From the NCBI GenBank assembly GCA_902779645.1, contig CACZCH010000018.1:1-42901 (forward strand): a stretch of 42,901 bases of DNA, in the 5' to 3' direction. The DNA comes from an uncultured bacterium (GTDB lineage: Bacteria > Cyanobacteriota > Vampirovibrionia > Gastranaerophilales > Gastranaerophilaceae). This document shows, piece after piece, positions 30,151-37,941 of the stretch. The notes under the pieces were generated by a model. The model did not search any database, was not told the origin of the DNA, and worked only from the letters and a program-made list of their open reading frames with translations. The number at the start of each line of letters is the position of its first letter. Position 1 is the stretch's first letter. The translations under genes and the position numbers were made by a program.

Positions 30151-30363
30151 ATGGGATACAAAAAAACAATATTAATAGATTTAGATGGAGTATTAAATAA
30201 TTATACTCACTACGAAGAGAATAATATTCCATCTATAAAAGATGGTGCGAAGGAGTTTAAAATACCTGCATATATGTATATTGATGACAGGGCAATTCAA
30301 TTTAATGGCAATTTTGAGCAATTGTACAAAGATATTATAAATTTTAAAGTGTATTGGAAATAA
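30151..30363 (+). pseudogene. HAD-like phosphatase with a deleted core
   Basis: 70 residues. It starts like a small HAD hydrolase (KKTILIDLDGVLNNYTHYEEN.IPSIKDGAKEF) with the nucleophile motif DLDGV, then passes directly into what is usually the C-terminal part (IPAYMYIDDRAIQFNGNFEQLYKDIINFKVYW). The middle, with the Thr/Ser and Lys motifs, is missing (roughly 40-50 codons compared with relatives as I remember them), yet the frame is intact. It should be inactive as a phosphatase, or it has a new role. It is preceded by AGAGG and the XRE operators. Confidence 0.6.
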
Positions 30364-30384
30364 ATATAATATAAACGTAAATAA

Positions 30385-30410
30385 GGTGGTCGGCAAAATT
30401 GCCGACCACC
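30385..30410 (+). terminator. Strong GC-rich hairpin after the HAD-like gene
   Basis: GGTGGTCGGCAA and its exact complement with an AA loop, 21 bp after the stop. No T tract follows on the plus strand, so it may be a terminator of an unusual kind or an mRNA-stabilising hairpin. Confidence 0.55.
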
Positions 30411-30539
30411 GCATAAACAATAAATAATATAAAACTTCTTACCAACCCACTTTCAATGCTGTTCAAGAGGCGGGATGTGCAAATATTTTGATTATCATAC
30501 TCGTTTTCTTCCCGCCGACGTAAAATGAAAAGTCTTTCG

Positions 30540-30561
30540 CTTCCTTTCTTCAGAAAGGAAG
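30540..30561 (-). terminator. Hairpin after secF
   Basis: CTTCCTTTCT-GA-AGAAAGGAAG on the minus strand, followed by CGAAAGACTTTTCATTTT, about 25 bp after the secF stop. The arrangement (hairpin then CGAAAGA) resembles the ends of the 35954-36542 element. Confidence 0.5.
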
Positions 30562-30585
30562 AACTTTTTCTTTCCTCTTTTTCCC

Positions 30586-31539
30586 TTACGCTACTGCTGT
30601 TGCTTTCTTTTTGTCTTCCCAGATTTCAACAAGTGCTGAGCAGAAGAATATACTTGAATAAGTACCGATTGTGATACCGAGTATCATAGCGAGTACGAAA
30701 TCTCTTGTTGTAACTCCGCCTAAGAAGTACAAAGCGAACAATGTTATCAAAGTTGATAATGAAGTATTAATACTTCTTGTAAGAGTTTGGTTAATACTTG
30801 CGTTCATTATTTCGCCGAATGACATTTTCTTACCGTAGTATTTAAGATTTTCACGCACACGGTCAAATACAACGATTGTATCGTGTACAGAAGCACCTAT
30901 TACGGTTAGTACAGCAGTTACAAAGAGTGCATCAACTTGGACATTAAAGAACAAGCCTAAGATTGAAAATACACCGATTACGAACAGCGAGTCGTGAACC
31001 AAACCCAAAATTGCAGCGAGCGCATAATTGAATTGGAATTGGAACGTCAAGTATGCGATAATACCCAGTAATGCCAAAGATAGAGCTATCAATGAATTTT
31101 TGAACAATTCTTTACCCAATGTCGGGCCTACTGATGTAACAGAAACAAGTTCTGAATCAGCAAAATCTTTGTTTACAACTGAAGTAATTTTATCTTGGTC
31201 AGCAGAACCTTCATCAATGAATTTTGTTCTTACAGAAAGAATTGATTTCAAATCAGAATCAGCCTGATCATTAACGTGTATAACTTGCAAATAAGGATTT
31301 TCAATTCCGTCTTTTTCCAAATTTTTTCTTACGTTAGACAGTTTATCATTAGTAATTTCTTCTTTAACGCCGTATTGAATAGTTGTACCGCCCGTGTAGT
31401 CGATACCGACTTTTAATGGTGCGTGAGTCGGATAAACTATTGATGAATAAATCATTGCTATAATCCCTGGTGTTAACAAGCAAGCTGATAGAGCCAAGAA
31501 TATAAATTTGTTTTTTACTATATCTAGTTTTAATTTCAT
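30586..31539 (-). CDS. secF: Protein translocase subunit SecF
   Basis: 317 residues, six membrane helices, a periplasmic P1 domain after helix 1 (GIDYTGGTTIQYGVKEEITNDKLSNVRK), and the RND-type core (FALYFLGGVTTRDFVLAMILGITIGTYSSIFF). With SecD it uses the proton or sodium gradient to help protein export. AAGGAAA lies upstream of the ATG. It follows secD on the same strand, separated by an unusual repeat region. Confidence 0.96.
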   Translation of the reverse strand: MKLKLDIVKNKFIFLALSACLLTPGIIAMIYSSIVYPTHAPLKVGIDYTGGTTIQYGVKEEITNDKLSNVRKNLEKDGIENPYLQVIHVNDQADSDLKSILSVRTKFIDEGSADQDKITSVVNKDFADSELVSVTSVGPTLGKELFKNSLIALSLALLGIIAYLTFQFQFNYALAAILGLVHDSLFVIGVFSILGLFFNVQVDALFVTAVLTVIGASVHDTIVVFDRVRENLKYYGKKMSFGEIMNASINQTLTRSINTSLSTLITLFALYFLGGVTTRDFVLAMILGITIGTYSSIFFCSALVEIWEDKKKATAVA

Positions 31540-31559
31540 TGTTTTATTTCCTTTTTATC

Positions 31560-31653
31560 GTGAGTCGTGATTCGTGAATCGTGACTCGTTGTATAAATAA
31601 ATAATTTGTTATTTGTATAATTTTCGACTCACAATTCACAGTACACGATTCAC
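31560..31653. repeat. Opposed GTGANTC heptad arrays between secD and secF
   Basis: 31560-31587 is four perfect tandem 7-mers GTGAGTC, GTGATTC, GTGAATC, GTGACTC, in which the fifth base is each of the four nucleotides once. 31626-31653 carries four related 7-mers on the opposite strand (GTGAATC, GTGTACT, GTGAATT, GTGAGTC). The two arrays can pair at about 22 of 28 positions across a 38-nt A/T-rich loop. Confidence 0.75.
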
Positions 31654-31686
31654 GACTGGTGTTCTGTTATTATAAGCCAATACATT

Positions 31687-32997
31687 TTAATCTAAAATAC
31701 CAAACTTAGCTTTTTCACGTTTAGTTTCAACAGCTTGATATTCCTGGTCGATTTCTTCTTGAGTTAAACCAAACAACCATGGTTTTTCAAGCTTGCCTGT
31801 ACCGAATACAAGGTGCATAAAGTTTCTTGTGATAGTAATGGCACTAAACATTGAAACAATAACACCAATTGCAAGAGTCAGGGCAAAACCTTTAACAATG
31901 CTTGTACCTAAGCAATATAGGATTGCACAAGTAATGATTGTTGTCATATTTGAGTCAAAAATACTTGTGAAAGCTCTGTCAAAACCTGAGTTAATAGCGG
32001 TAAAGAGTGTTCTTCCTGCTCTTAATTCTTCTTTTGTTCTTTCAAAAATCAAAATATTAGCATCTACCGCCATACCGATTGAAAGAATGAACCCTGCAAT
32101 ACCTGCTAATGTAAGTGTTACAGGAACTGCTTTAAATATTGCAAATAAGAATAAACCGTATAAGCAAAGAGCAACGTCTGCAATAATACCGGGAGCTCTG
32201 TAATAAAGAATCATAAATAACATTACAAAGCCAAGACCTATTGCACCTGCAACTTTTGATTTAGCTATTGAATCAGCGCCGAGAGTTGGTCCTACGGTAT
32301 TTTCTTCAATAATTTTAGCAGGAACAGGAAGTGCGCCTGCGTTCAACAAATCAGCCATTTGTTTAGCTTCTTGAGGAGAAAAACCTTCATTTCCACCTGA
32401 TATTTGAGCATTACCGGTTGTGATTGGTTCTCTGATAACAGGTGCTGATTGCATTTCACCGTTAAAGAAAATAGCCATTGGCTGACCTACAAGTCTTTTT
32501 GTAAGGTCGCCGAACAGTTTTGTACCTTCCATATCGAATTCCAAATCAACAACAAATTGACCTGTTTGACCGCTGGTTTTGAATTCAGCTTTGTTAAGCT
32601 GTTTACCTGTTAATCCTGTTGATTTCCAATCAACAATATCACCTGCGGCATTTTTAACCGGTTCTTTAAATTCCAGTTCAGCAGTTTCGCCTAAGTATGC
32701 TTTAGCTTGATTCAAGTCTGAAACATCAGGGATTTCAACAACAAGACGTCTGTCTCCTGCTCTTTGAACCACAGTTTCTGCTACACCCAATTTGTTAACA
32801 CGATTTTCGATTGCGAATTGCAAGCTTGACATCATATCCGGTGTAACTTCTGCTCCGTTAATCGGTTGAGCTTCAAGCACAAGTCTTGAACCGCCGACAA
32901 GGTCTAAACCAAGTTTTGTAGGTTTTGTGCAAATTACTATAATTGAAGTTATAGCAAGTGCTACAATTACCCAAAACAAAATGAGTTTATTCTTCAT
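31687..32997 (-). CDS. secD: Protein translocase subunit SecD
   Basis: 436 residues. Helix 1 is followed by the LGLDLVGGSRLVLEA signature, the P1 domain (ENRVNKLGVAETVVQRAGDRRLVVEIPDV, FKTSGQTGQFVVDLEFD), then five helices with VGPTLGADSIAKSKVAG and GMAVDANILIFERTKEELRAGRT. The acidic C-terminus is QEYQAVETKREKAKFGILD. AAGGAG lies 7 nt before the ATG. Confidence 0.97.
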   Translation of the reverse strand: MKNKLILFWVIVALAITSIIVICTKPTKLGLDLVGGSRLVLEAQPINGAEVTPDMMSSLQFAIENRVNKLGVAETVVQRAGDRRLVVEIPDVSDLNQAKAYLGETAELEFKEPVKNAAGDIVDWKSTGLTGKQLNKAEFKTSGQTGQFVVDLEFDMEGTKLFGDLTKRLVGQPMAIFFNGEMQSAPVIREPITTGNAQISGGNEGFSPQEAKQMADLLNAGALPVPAKIIEENTVGPTLGADSIAKSKVAGAIGLGFVMLFMILYYRAPGIIADVALCLYGLFLFAIFKAVPVTLTLAGIAGFILSIGMAVDANILIFERTKEELRAGRTLFTAINSGFDRAFTSIFDSNMTTIITCAILYCLGTSIVKGFALTLAIGVIVSMFSAITITRNFMHLVFGTGKLEKPWLFGLTQEEIDQEYQAVETKREKAKFGILD

Positions 32998-33087
32998 TTA
33001 TTTACTCCTTTATATCCTATGTTCTTATTGTATATCAAACATGAACAAAGTGAACAAGTAAACGGGTGATTAAGTGGGCAAGACAAA

Positions 33088-33124
33088 GGGGGTAAATAAG
33101 GGGGTAAATAAGGGGGTAAATATA
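33088..33124 (+). repeat. Three tandem GGGGGTAAATA units
   Basis: GGGGGTAAATAA occurs three times in a row with 12-bp periodicity upstream of secD (opposite strand). It is a local expansion of the dispersed GGGGTAAAT motif. Confidence 0.75.
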
Positions 33125-33176
33125 AAGTGGCAAATAGATGAAGTAGCAAAATATATCTAGTTTTCAACCAATATAC

Positions 33177-33210
33177 TATAAGGCGCGGGCAAATTTGCCC
33201 GCGCCTTATA
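33177..33210 (-). terminator. 34-bp perfect palindrome after dapA
   Basis: TATAAGGCGCGGGCAAA and its exact complement lie about 60 bp after the dapA stop. The G/C-rich stem suits transcription termination, though the T tract is short. It has the same style (G/C stem around AAATTT) as the palindromes at 2859 and 30385. Confidence 0.65.
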
Positions 33211-33270
33211 ACTTTGATTAATTTTATACTTTATCAACTTTATCCAAAAAGAACACTCTTTACTTTACCC

Positions 33271-34149
33271 CTAAATTGCATCGAGAGTAAAGAACAAATC
33301 TGCTTTTTCTGTCTTGGTCAGTTCAACAAGAGGTCTGCGAACGTATTCTTCTATCATTTCTCTGTATGCAAGAGCTGCTTTAACAGGGACAGGATTTGGA
33401 GCCATAAACAGTTTTTTAAATATCGGATAGAGTTTTCTGTGCATATTTCCTGCGGTAGCTGCATCGCCTGTTTTGAAGTTTCTAATCATTGATTTTATTT
33501 CTACTCCGAATAAATGTGAAGCGACAGAGATTACGCCGTGAGCACCTACTGAAAGCATAGGAAGGGTTAAGCTGTCATCTCCTGAGTAGATAGCGAAATC
33601 ATTCGGACAGCTCATTTTGAGTTCAGTTATTGTATCCATATCTCCAAAGCTTTGTTTAAGCGCAACAATATTTTGGTATTTTCTTGCCAAAGTTTTAACT
33701 GTTTCAACAGCCATATTAACCCCTGTTCTTGAAGGGATATTATAAAGAATTATCGGAAGATTAGTTGCTTCGGCGATTGCGGAAAAATGTTCAATTATGC
33801 CTGCTTGAGAAGGTTTGTTATAGTATGGTACAACAGTAAGAATTGCATCAGCACCTTCTTTTTCTGCTCTTTTTGCTGTCATAACAGCTGTTTCTGTTGA
33901 GTTTGAACCTGTACCCATAATAACTTTACCTTTGCCTGAAACAGCTCTTTTTGCGCTTGATAAGATTTCCAATTCTTCATCAAAACTTAATGTAGGTGAT
34001 TCGCCGGTTGTACCTGTAACCAAAACTGCATCAGAACCGTGGGTAACTAAGTAGTTTGCCAAAAATTCAACTTTATCATAGTCAACTTCTCTTTTATCGT
34101 TGAATGGTGTTACCATTGCGGTAATAACTTCGCCTGCATCGTATCTCAT
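33271..34149 (-). CDS. dapA: 4-hydroxy-tetrahydrodipicolinate synthase
   Basis: 292-residue class I aldolase of the lysine/diaminopimelate pathway. The pyruvate-binding GTTGESPTLS is at 46-55, Tyr136 and Arg141 in YNIPSRTGV, and the Schiff-base Lys165 in NIVALKQSFGD. AAGGAG lies 7 nt before the ATG. The stop codon TAG is part of a TAGGGGTAAA motif. Three genes (membrane protein at 34167, panC and dapA) are closely spaced and may be one transcript. Confidence 0.96.
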   Translation of the reverse strand: MRYDAGEVITAMVTPFNDKREVDYDKVEFLANYLVTHGSDAVLVTGTTGESPTLSFDEELEILSSAKRAVSGKGKVIMGTGSNSTETAVMTAKRAEKEGADAILTVVPYYNKPSQAGIIEHFSAIAEATNLPIILYNIPSRTGVNMAVETVKTLARKYQNIVALKQSFGDMDTITELKMSCPNDFAIYSGDDSLTLPMLSVGAHGVISVASHLFGVEIKSMIRNFKTGDAATAGNMHRKLYPIFKKLFMAPNPVPVKAALAYREMIEEYVRRPLVELTKTEKADLFFTLDAI

Positions 34150-34166
34150 TTTTATACTCCTTATTA

Positions 34167-35018
34167 TTAATTAATTTCTTGAAATTCGTGTATTTCAAAA
34201 GTGCCTTCATCTTTTTGATAAACCCCGACACATGATGTTCCGAATCTATGCGCTTTGTTATGTTTGTATCTTAATACTGTATCAGAACTCATAATTATTT
34301 TACCAAAGTTTTCCAAATCTGCTAATTTTTTTATTTTATCTAAATCATTTTCTATTTGTATACAAATTGCGTAATCTAATGGCGCAGAGGATTTGATTAT
34401 TTTAAAAAGAATTGTTAAGACATCGTCTATTTTATTAAAATCATCAAAATAGTACAAAAATCCACCGTTAAAATTCTGATATTGAGTATTTATTTTTGAA
34501 AATATATAATCATTCATTATTTTATTTTGTTCATCAATATTGATATTAAGTTCCTCATGCGAAAATTTCTTTTTAATTTTTGTATTTATTAAAACCATAT
34601 ATTTAGAAATTTTTTCTTGCTCTTTACTGATATTTTTAGCCAGTTTTTTATTTAAGTTTTTTTCTGCATTTAATTTATATGTGACATGAAGATTTTCGTA
34701 TGAACTTTTTATATCTTGAAGAACATTTAGAAAATATTTTGACACAAGTATTAAAAGAATTAATAAGATTGAAGATACTAATATTTTTGAATCGAAAGCC
34801 CTTCCGAAAACATTACCCGCAAAAGGAATTATGTTATTTGTAAAATCTATTATTTGATTTAATGCAGATTTAAAAACATTCAACCAAATCCAATTAGCAT
34901 TAACTATGTTTTCAATCCAATAACAGGTCATCATTATTATAGTAAAAGAGCATAGTAGAATAAAAATATTCACTATATTATATAAAATTCTAAATAATCC
35001 CAAAATTATTTTGTTCAT
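34167..35018 (-). CDS. Membrane protein with a possible degenerate cyclase-like domain
   Basis: 283 residues. Two or three membrane helices lie in residues 1-105 (NIFILLCSFTIIMMTCYWI and ILVSSILLILLILVSKYF). A Lys/Asn-rich coiled region follows (110-165). The C-terminal domain (about 180-283) ends NFGKIIMSSDTVLRYKHNKAHRFGTSCVGVYQKDEGTFEIHEFQEI. That ending resembles the last part of class III nucleotide cyclases, but I do not see the catalytic Asp pair. The function is unknown. It sits between panC and dapA with 8-17 bp gaps, so it is probably co-transcribed. It is Lys/Asn/Ile-rich compared with its neighbours. Confidence 0.7.
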   Translation of the reverse strand: MNKIILGLFRILYNIVNIFILLCSFTIIMMTCYWIENIVNANWIWLNVFKSALNQIIDFTNNIIPFAGNVFGRAFDSKILVSSILLILLILVSKYFLNVLQDIKSSYENLHVTYKLNAEKNLNKKLAKNISKEQEKISKYMVLINTKIKKKFSHEELNINIDEQNKIMNDYIFSKINTQYQNFNGGFLYYFDDFNKIDDVLTILFKIIKSSAPLDYAICIQIENDLDKIKKLADLENFGKIIMSSDTVLRYKHNKAHRFGTSCVGVYQKDEGTFEIHEFQEIN

Positions 35019-35026
35019 TAAAACCT

Positions 35027-35881
35027 CTATTTTAAATAAATATTATCTATTAATCTAACATTTTCTACCCTGCAAGCAATTAAAGCAATCGAATTGTCAT
35101 CAGCGTTAGTTTTGTTTTCAAGAGTATCTTTATCGACAATTTCCAAATATTCCATATTATGTTTTTCTGTTAAAAAATTATAAGCAGTTTCTTTTAAGGC
35201 TTCAACATCTGTTATTCCTTTTTCATAACACGATTTTATATTATTTAGAATTTTGCTCAAAACGAGAGCATCTTTTTTACCTTCTTCTGATAAATACTTG
35301 TTTCTTGAGCTTAAAGCCAAGCCTGATTCTTCTCTGATTATCGGACATTGAACAATTTTGATAGGAACGTTCAAATCTTTAACCATTTTTTTTATAATGA
35401 TAACTTGTTGTGCATCTTTTTGACCGAAGAACGCATAGTCAGGCTGAACAATATTAAACAGTTTGAGAACAACGGTACAGACTCCGTCAAAATGCCCTGT
35501 TCTTGTTTTTCCGCAAAGAGTATTTACATAGAAAAATGGCGGACATACATAAGTAAGGTTATCATTAGATAATTTTTGACCTTCACCATACATTTCATTT
35601 GCTGACGGTGCGAAAACAATGTCAACACCTTCCTTATTACAAAGTTCCATATCTGCGTCTAATGTTCTCGGATATTTATCAAAATCTTCCGAAGGTCCAA
35701 ATTGTATAGGGTTAACAAAATCTGAAACTACGACTTTGTCACAGGCTTCTTTAGCTTTTTTAATTAAGCTCAAATGTCCCGCATGAAGTGCTCCCATTGT
35801 TGGCACAAGACCGACAGTTAAGCCTTCTTTTTTCCAAGCTGAAACTTGCTCTCTTACTTCTTCTATTCTGTGCAATAACAT
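35027..35881 (-). CDS. panC: Pantothenate synthetase
   Basis: 284 residues. It joins pantoate and beta-alanine using ATP. ATP-binding VPTMGALHAGHLSLIKKA (H33, H36), the FVNPIQFGPSEDFDKYPR segment, FFGQKDAQQ and the KMSxS-like LALSSRNKYLS are all present. GAGGGGG precedes the ATG. panB is upstream on the same strand but separated by a 589-bp inverted-repeat element. Confidence 0.96.
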   Translation of the reverse strand: MLLHRIEEVREQVSAWKKEGLTVGLVPTMGALHAGHLSLIKKAKEACDKVVVSDFVNPIQFGPSEDFDKYPRTLDADMELCNKEGVDIVFAPSANEMYGEGQKLSNDNLTYVCPPFFYVNTLCGKTRTGHFDGVCTVVLKLFNIVQPDYAFFGQKDAQQVIIIKKMVKDLNVPIKIVQCPIIREESGLALSSRNKYLSEEGKKDALVLSKILNNIKSCYEKGITDVEALKETAYNFLTEKHNMEYLEIVDKDTLENKTNADDNSIALIACRVENVRLIDNIYLK

Positions 35882-35953
35882 TTATAACCCCCTCTTTTAT
35901 AAATCTAATTATAACACATCAAAATGTATATTTTGATGTATTAAGTATTATTA

Positions 35954-36542
35954 TTTTATATGTCATTTTCTTTGACCGCAAAGAAAATGACGAAAAGAAA
36001 CTCCCCAAGCGGTACTGCGTTCACTAATCAATTGTAGCGTTCGACCTGAGCAAGTGAACTCGGGACATAAGCGGATAAATGTACCACTTAAAGTAAACAT
36101 ACACATTTTATCCAAAAAAACATTTAATCCGCATTAGTCCCTCAGACAGCACTTGCCTTGTTATTGTCTCACTAACATTGATTGTTCACTACGTAAAGCT
36201 TGGGACTCTGCTTGTTTTCTTGAAGTAATAAATAAAAAACAATAAATAATACAAAAAATAAATAGAATAATAAATTAAAACTTAAAGGGGTTTGGGGCAT
36301 TACGGAATGAGCAAACAATGTAGTTGAGACATTATCAAAGAGAGTGCTGTCTGAGGGACAGGCGGGTTGGTAAATGTCTGTTTGAAAAAAGTTTCAAGTA
36401 ATAATTTTAGAGAGTACATTTACCCCCGAATGTCCCGAGTTCACTCGATTAGGTCGAAACGTACAATTGTTTAGTGAATGTAGTTATCGCCCCAAGAGTT
36501 TCTTTCGTTCTTTCTTTACGGTTAAAGAAAGAACATATAAAA
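35954..36542. mobile_element. 589-bp non-coding imperfect palindrome (MITE-like) between panC and panB
   Basis: The two halves (about 35954-36240 and 36285-36542) are imperfect inverted repeats along nearly their whole length. Shared blocks in order include TTTTATATGT, GAAACTC, CAATTGTA, GTGAACTCGGGACAT, TAAATGTAC, CCCTCAGACAGCACT and TGTCTCA. The ends carry 12-bp hairpins with ACCG loops (35963-35990 and 36507-36534). No coding frame is present. It ends 9 bp after the panB stop and fills the panB-panC gap, which is usually short. Confidence 0.8.
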
Positions 36543-36551
36543 TATTATGCA

Positions 36552-37379
36552 TTATTTGCTTAATTTTTCTTTTTCTTCTTGGTTGAGTTCAAATGATTCT
36601 TTGTCAGAGGGAAATATCTCTTCTTTAACTTCTTGTTTATACATTTCTACACTTTTTAAAATTTCATCATGAAGATTTGCGTATTTTTTAACAAATTTTG
36701 GAGTAAAATCAGTAAATTTACCCAAAATATCATCAATAACAACGATTTGTCCCGAACAATTTACACCGGCTCCAATACCGATTGTAGGAATTTTTAAATT
36801 TTCCGTAATATATTTTGCACTCTCAGCAGGCATAAGCTCTAAAACAACTCCAAAACAGCCTGCTTCTTCGAGCTTTTTAGCACTTTCTAAAATAGCTTCT
36901 ATTTTATCAGAAGTTTTACCTTGGATTTTGTGTCCGCCTAAAGTGTTCATTAATTGGGGAGTAAATCCCAAATGTCCCAAAACGGGTATACCTGTTTCTG
37001 TACAGCGTTTAACAAGATTTAGAATATGTTCATTACATCCTTCTAACTTAACAGCATTTGCTCCCGCCTTAATCATCTTGCCTGCATTTTCAAGCCCTTG
37101 TTCGACTGACAAATTATAACTCATAAATGGCATATCACCTATTATAAATGAGTTTTTAGCACCCCTTGAAACAGCGGAAACAAAAATTAACATCTCATCA
37201 ATAGTAATATTATATGTATTTTCGTGCCCTAAAACGACCATAGCTAAAGAGTCACCAACCAAAATAGCATCAATCTCAGCTTTATCCAAAACCTGTGCCG
37301 TAGAATAATCATAAGCCGTAAGCATCGTAATCTTTTCATCATTATCTTTTAGTCTTTGAAATGTTGATACTGTTTTCAT
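36552..37379 (-). CDS. panB: 3-methyl-2-oxobutanoate hydroxymethyltransferase
   Basis: 275 residues. It makes ketopantoate from 2-oxoisovalerate and methylene-tetrahydrofolate. Metal- and substrate-binding motifs are ITMLTAYDYSTAQ, ILVGDSLAMVVLGHENT, FIIGDMPFMSY, AVKLEGC, VLGHLGFTPQ and IPTIGIGAGVNCSGQIVVIDD. AGAAGGA lies before the ATG. With panC it forms the pantothenate branch; no panD is seen. Confidence 0.96.
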   Translation of the reverse strand: MKTVSTFQRLKDNDEKITMLTAYDYSTAQVLDKAEIDAILVGDSLAMVVLGHENTYNITIDEMLIFVSAVSRGAKNSFIIGDMPFMSYNLSVEQGLENAGKMIKAGANAVKLEGCNEHILNLVKRCTETGIPVLGHLGFTPQLMNTLGGHKIQGKTSDKIEAILESAKKLEEAGCFGVVLELMPAESAKYITENLKIPTIGIGAGVNCSGQIVVIDDILGKFTDFTPKFVKKYANLHDEILKSVEMYKQEVKEEIFPSDKESFELNQEEKEKLSK

Positions 37380-37420
37380 CTTTAGTTCCTTCTGTTTATT
37401 ATAATGTAAAATACTATACC

Positions 37421-37936
37421 TTACATTGAAAAACCGTAAAAGAATTTTTCATGAGTATATGGTACATAAAAAATAATAGAATACAAAATAAATATCATAA
37501 TGTAGCTGTATAGATTAGCAAAAAACACATTTTTTAATAATTTTTCAGCCTGCTTTTTGAATATTTTAGTTATTGGTAATAAAATGATATATTCTATAAG
37601 CCAAGATAAAATACAACATATAATAAAATTAGCCAGTATCAATAAAATATTTGAAGAATATCCTAATCCGCCAAAAGAAAGTGCACCATAAAATATTCCT
37701 GCAAAAGAAGATGCCGTATTAGCAATAACCGTTGATATCAACCAAAACCAAACTGATATATAATTATAACTTTTTTTATAATAAAAAGTTTCTACAAATA
37801 TAATCAAAATTGCAAATAAAAAAACAGAATACAAATTTATAAGCATTAAATGAGGAAAAATGATGTTTGCATTTGCTGTTGAAATTGATAACAGAAATAA
37901 TGTCATCAAAATCAATATTTTATTTTTCATTCGCAT
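37421..37936 (-). CDS. Hypothetical membrane protein
   Basis: 171 residues with an N-terminal signal-like helix (KILILMTLFLLSISTANA) and four further hydrophobic helices. A conserved-looking SSFAGIFYGALSFGGLGYSSN lies between helices 2 and 3. It starts 5 bp after the YvcK-type gene and is probably co-transcribed with it. I do not recognise the family. Confidence 0.7.
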   Translation of the reverse strand: MRMKNKILILMTLFLLSISTANANIIFPHLMLINLYSVFLFAILIIFVETFYYKKSYNYISVWFWLISTVIANTASSFAGIFYGALSFGGLGYSSNILLILANFIICCILSWLIEYIILLPITKIFKKQAEKLLKNVFFANLYSYIMIFILYSIIFYVPYTHEKFFYGFSM

Positions 37937-37941
37937 TATTC

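Noticed and set aside
31560-31653. CRISPR array
   Set aside because: Repeats are 7 bp with no spacers. No CRISPR repeats or cas genes were seen anywhere in the window.
31793-32203. Plus-strand open frame of 136 codons
   Set aside because: Antisense to secD, with no family features.
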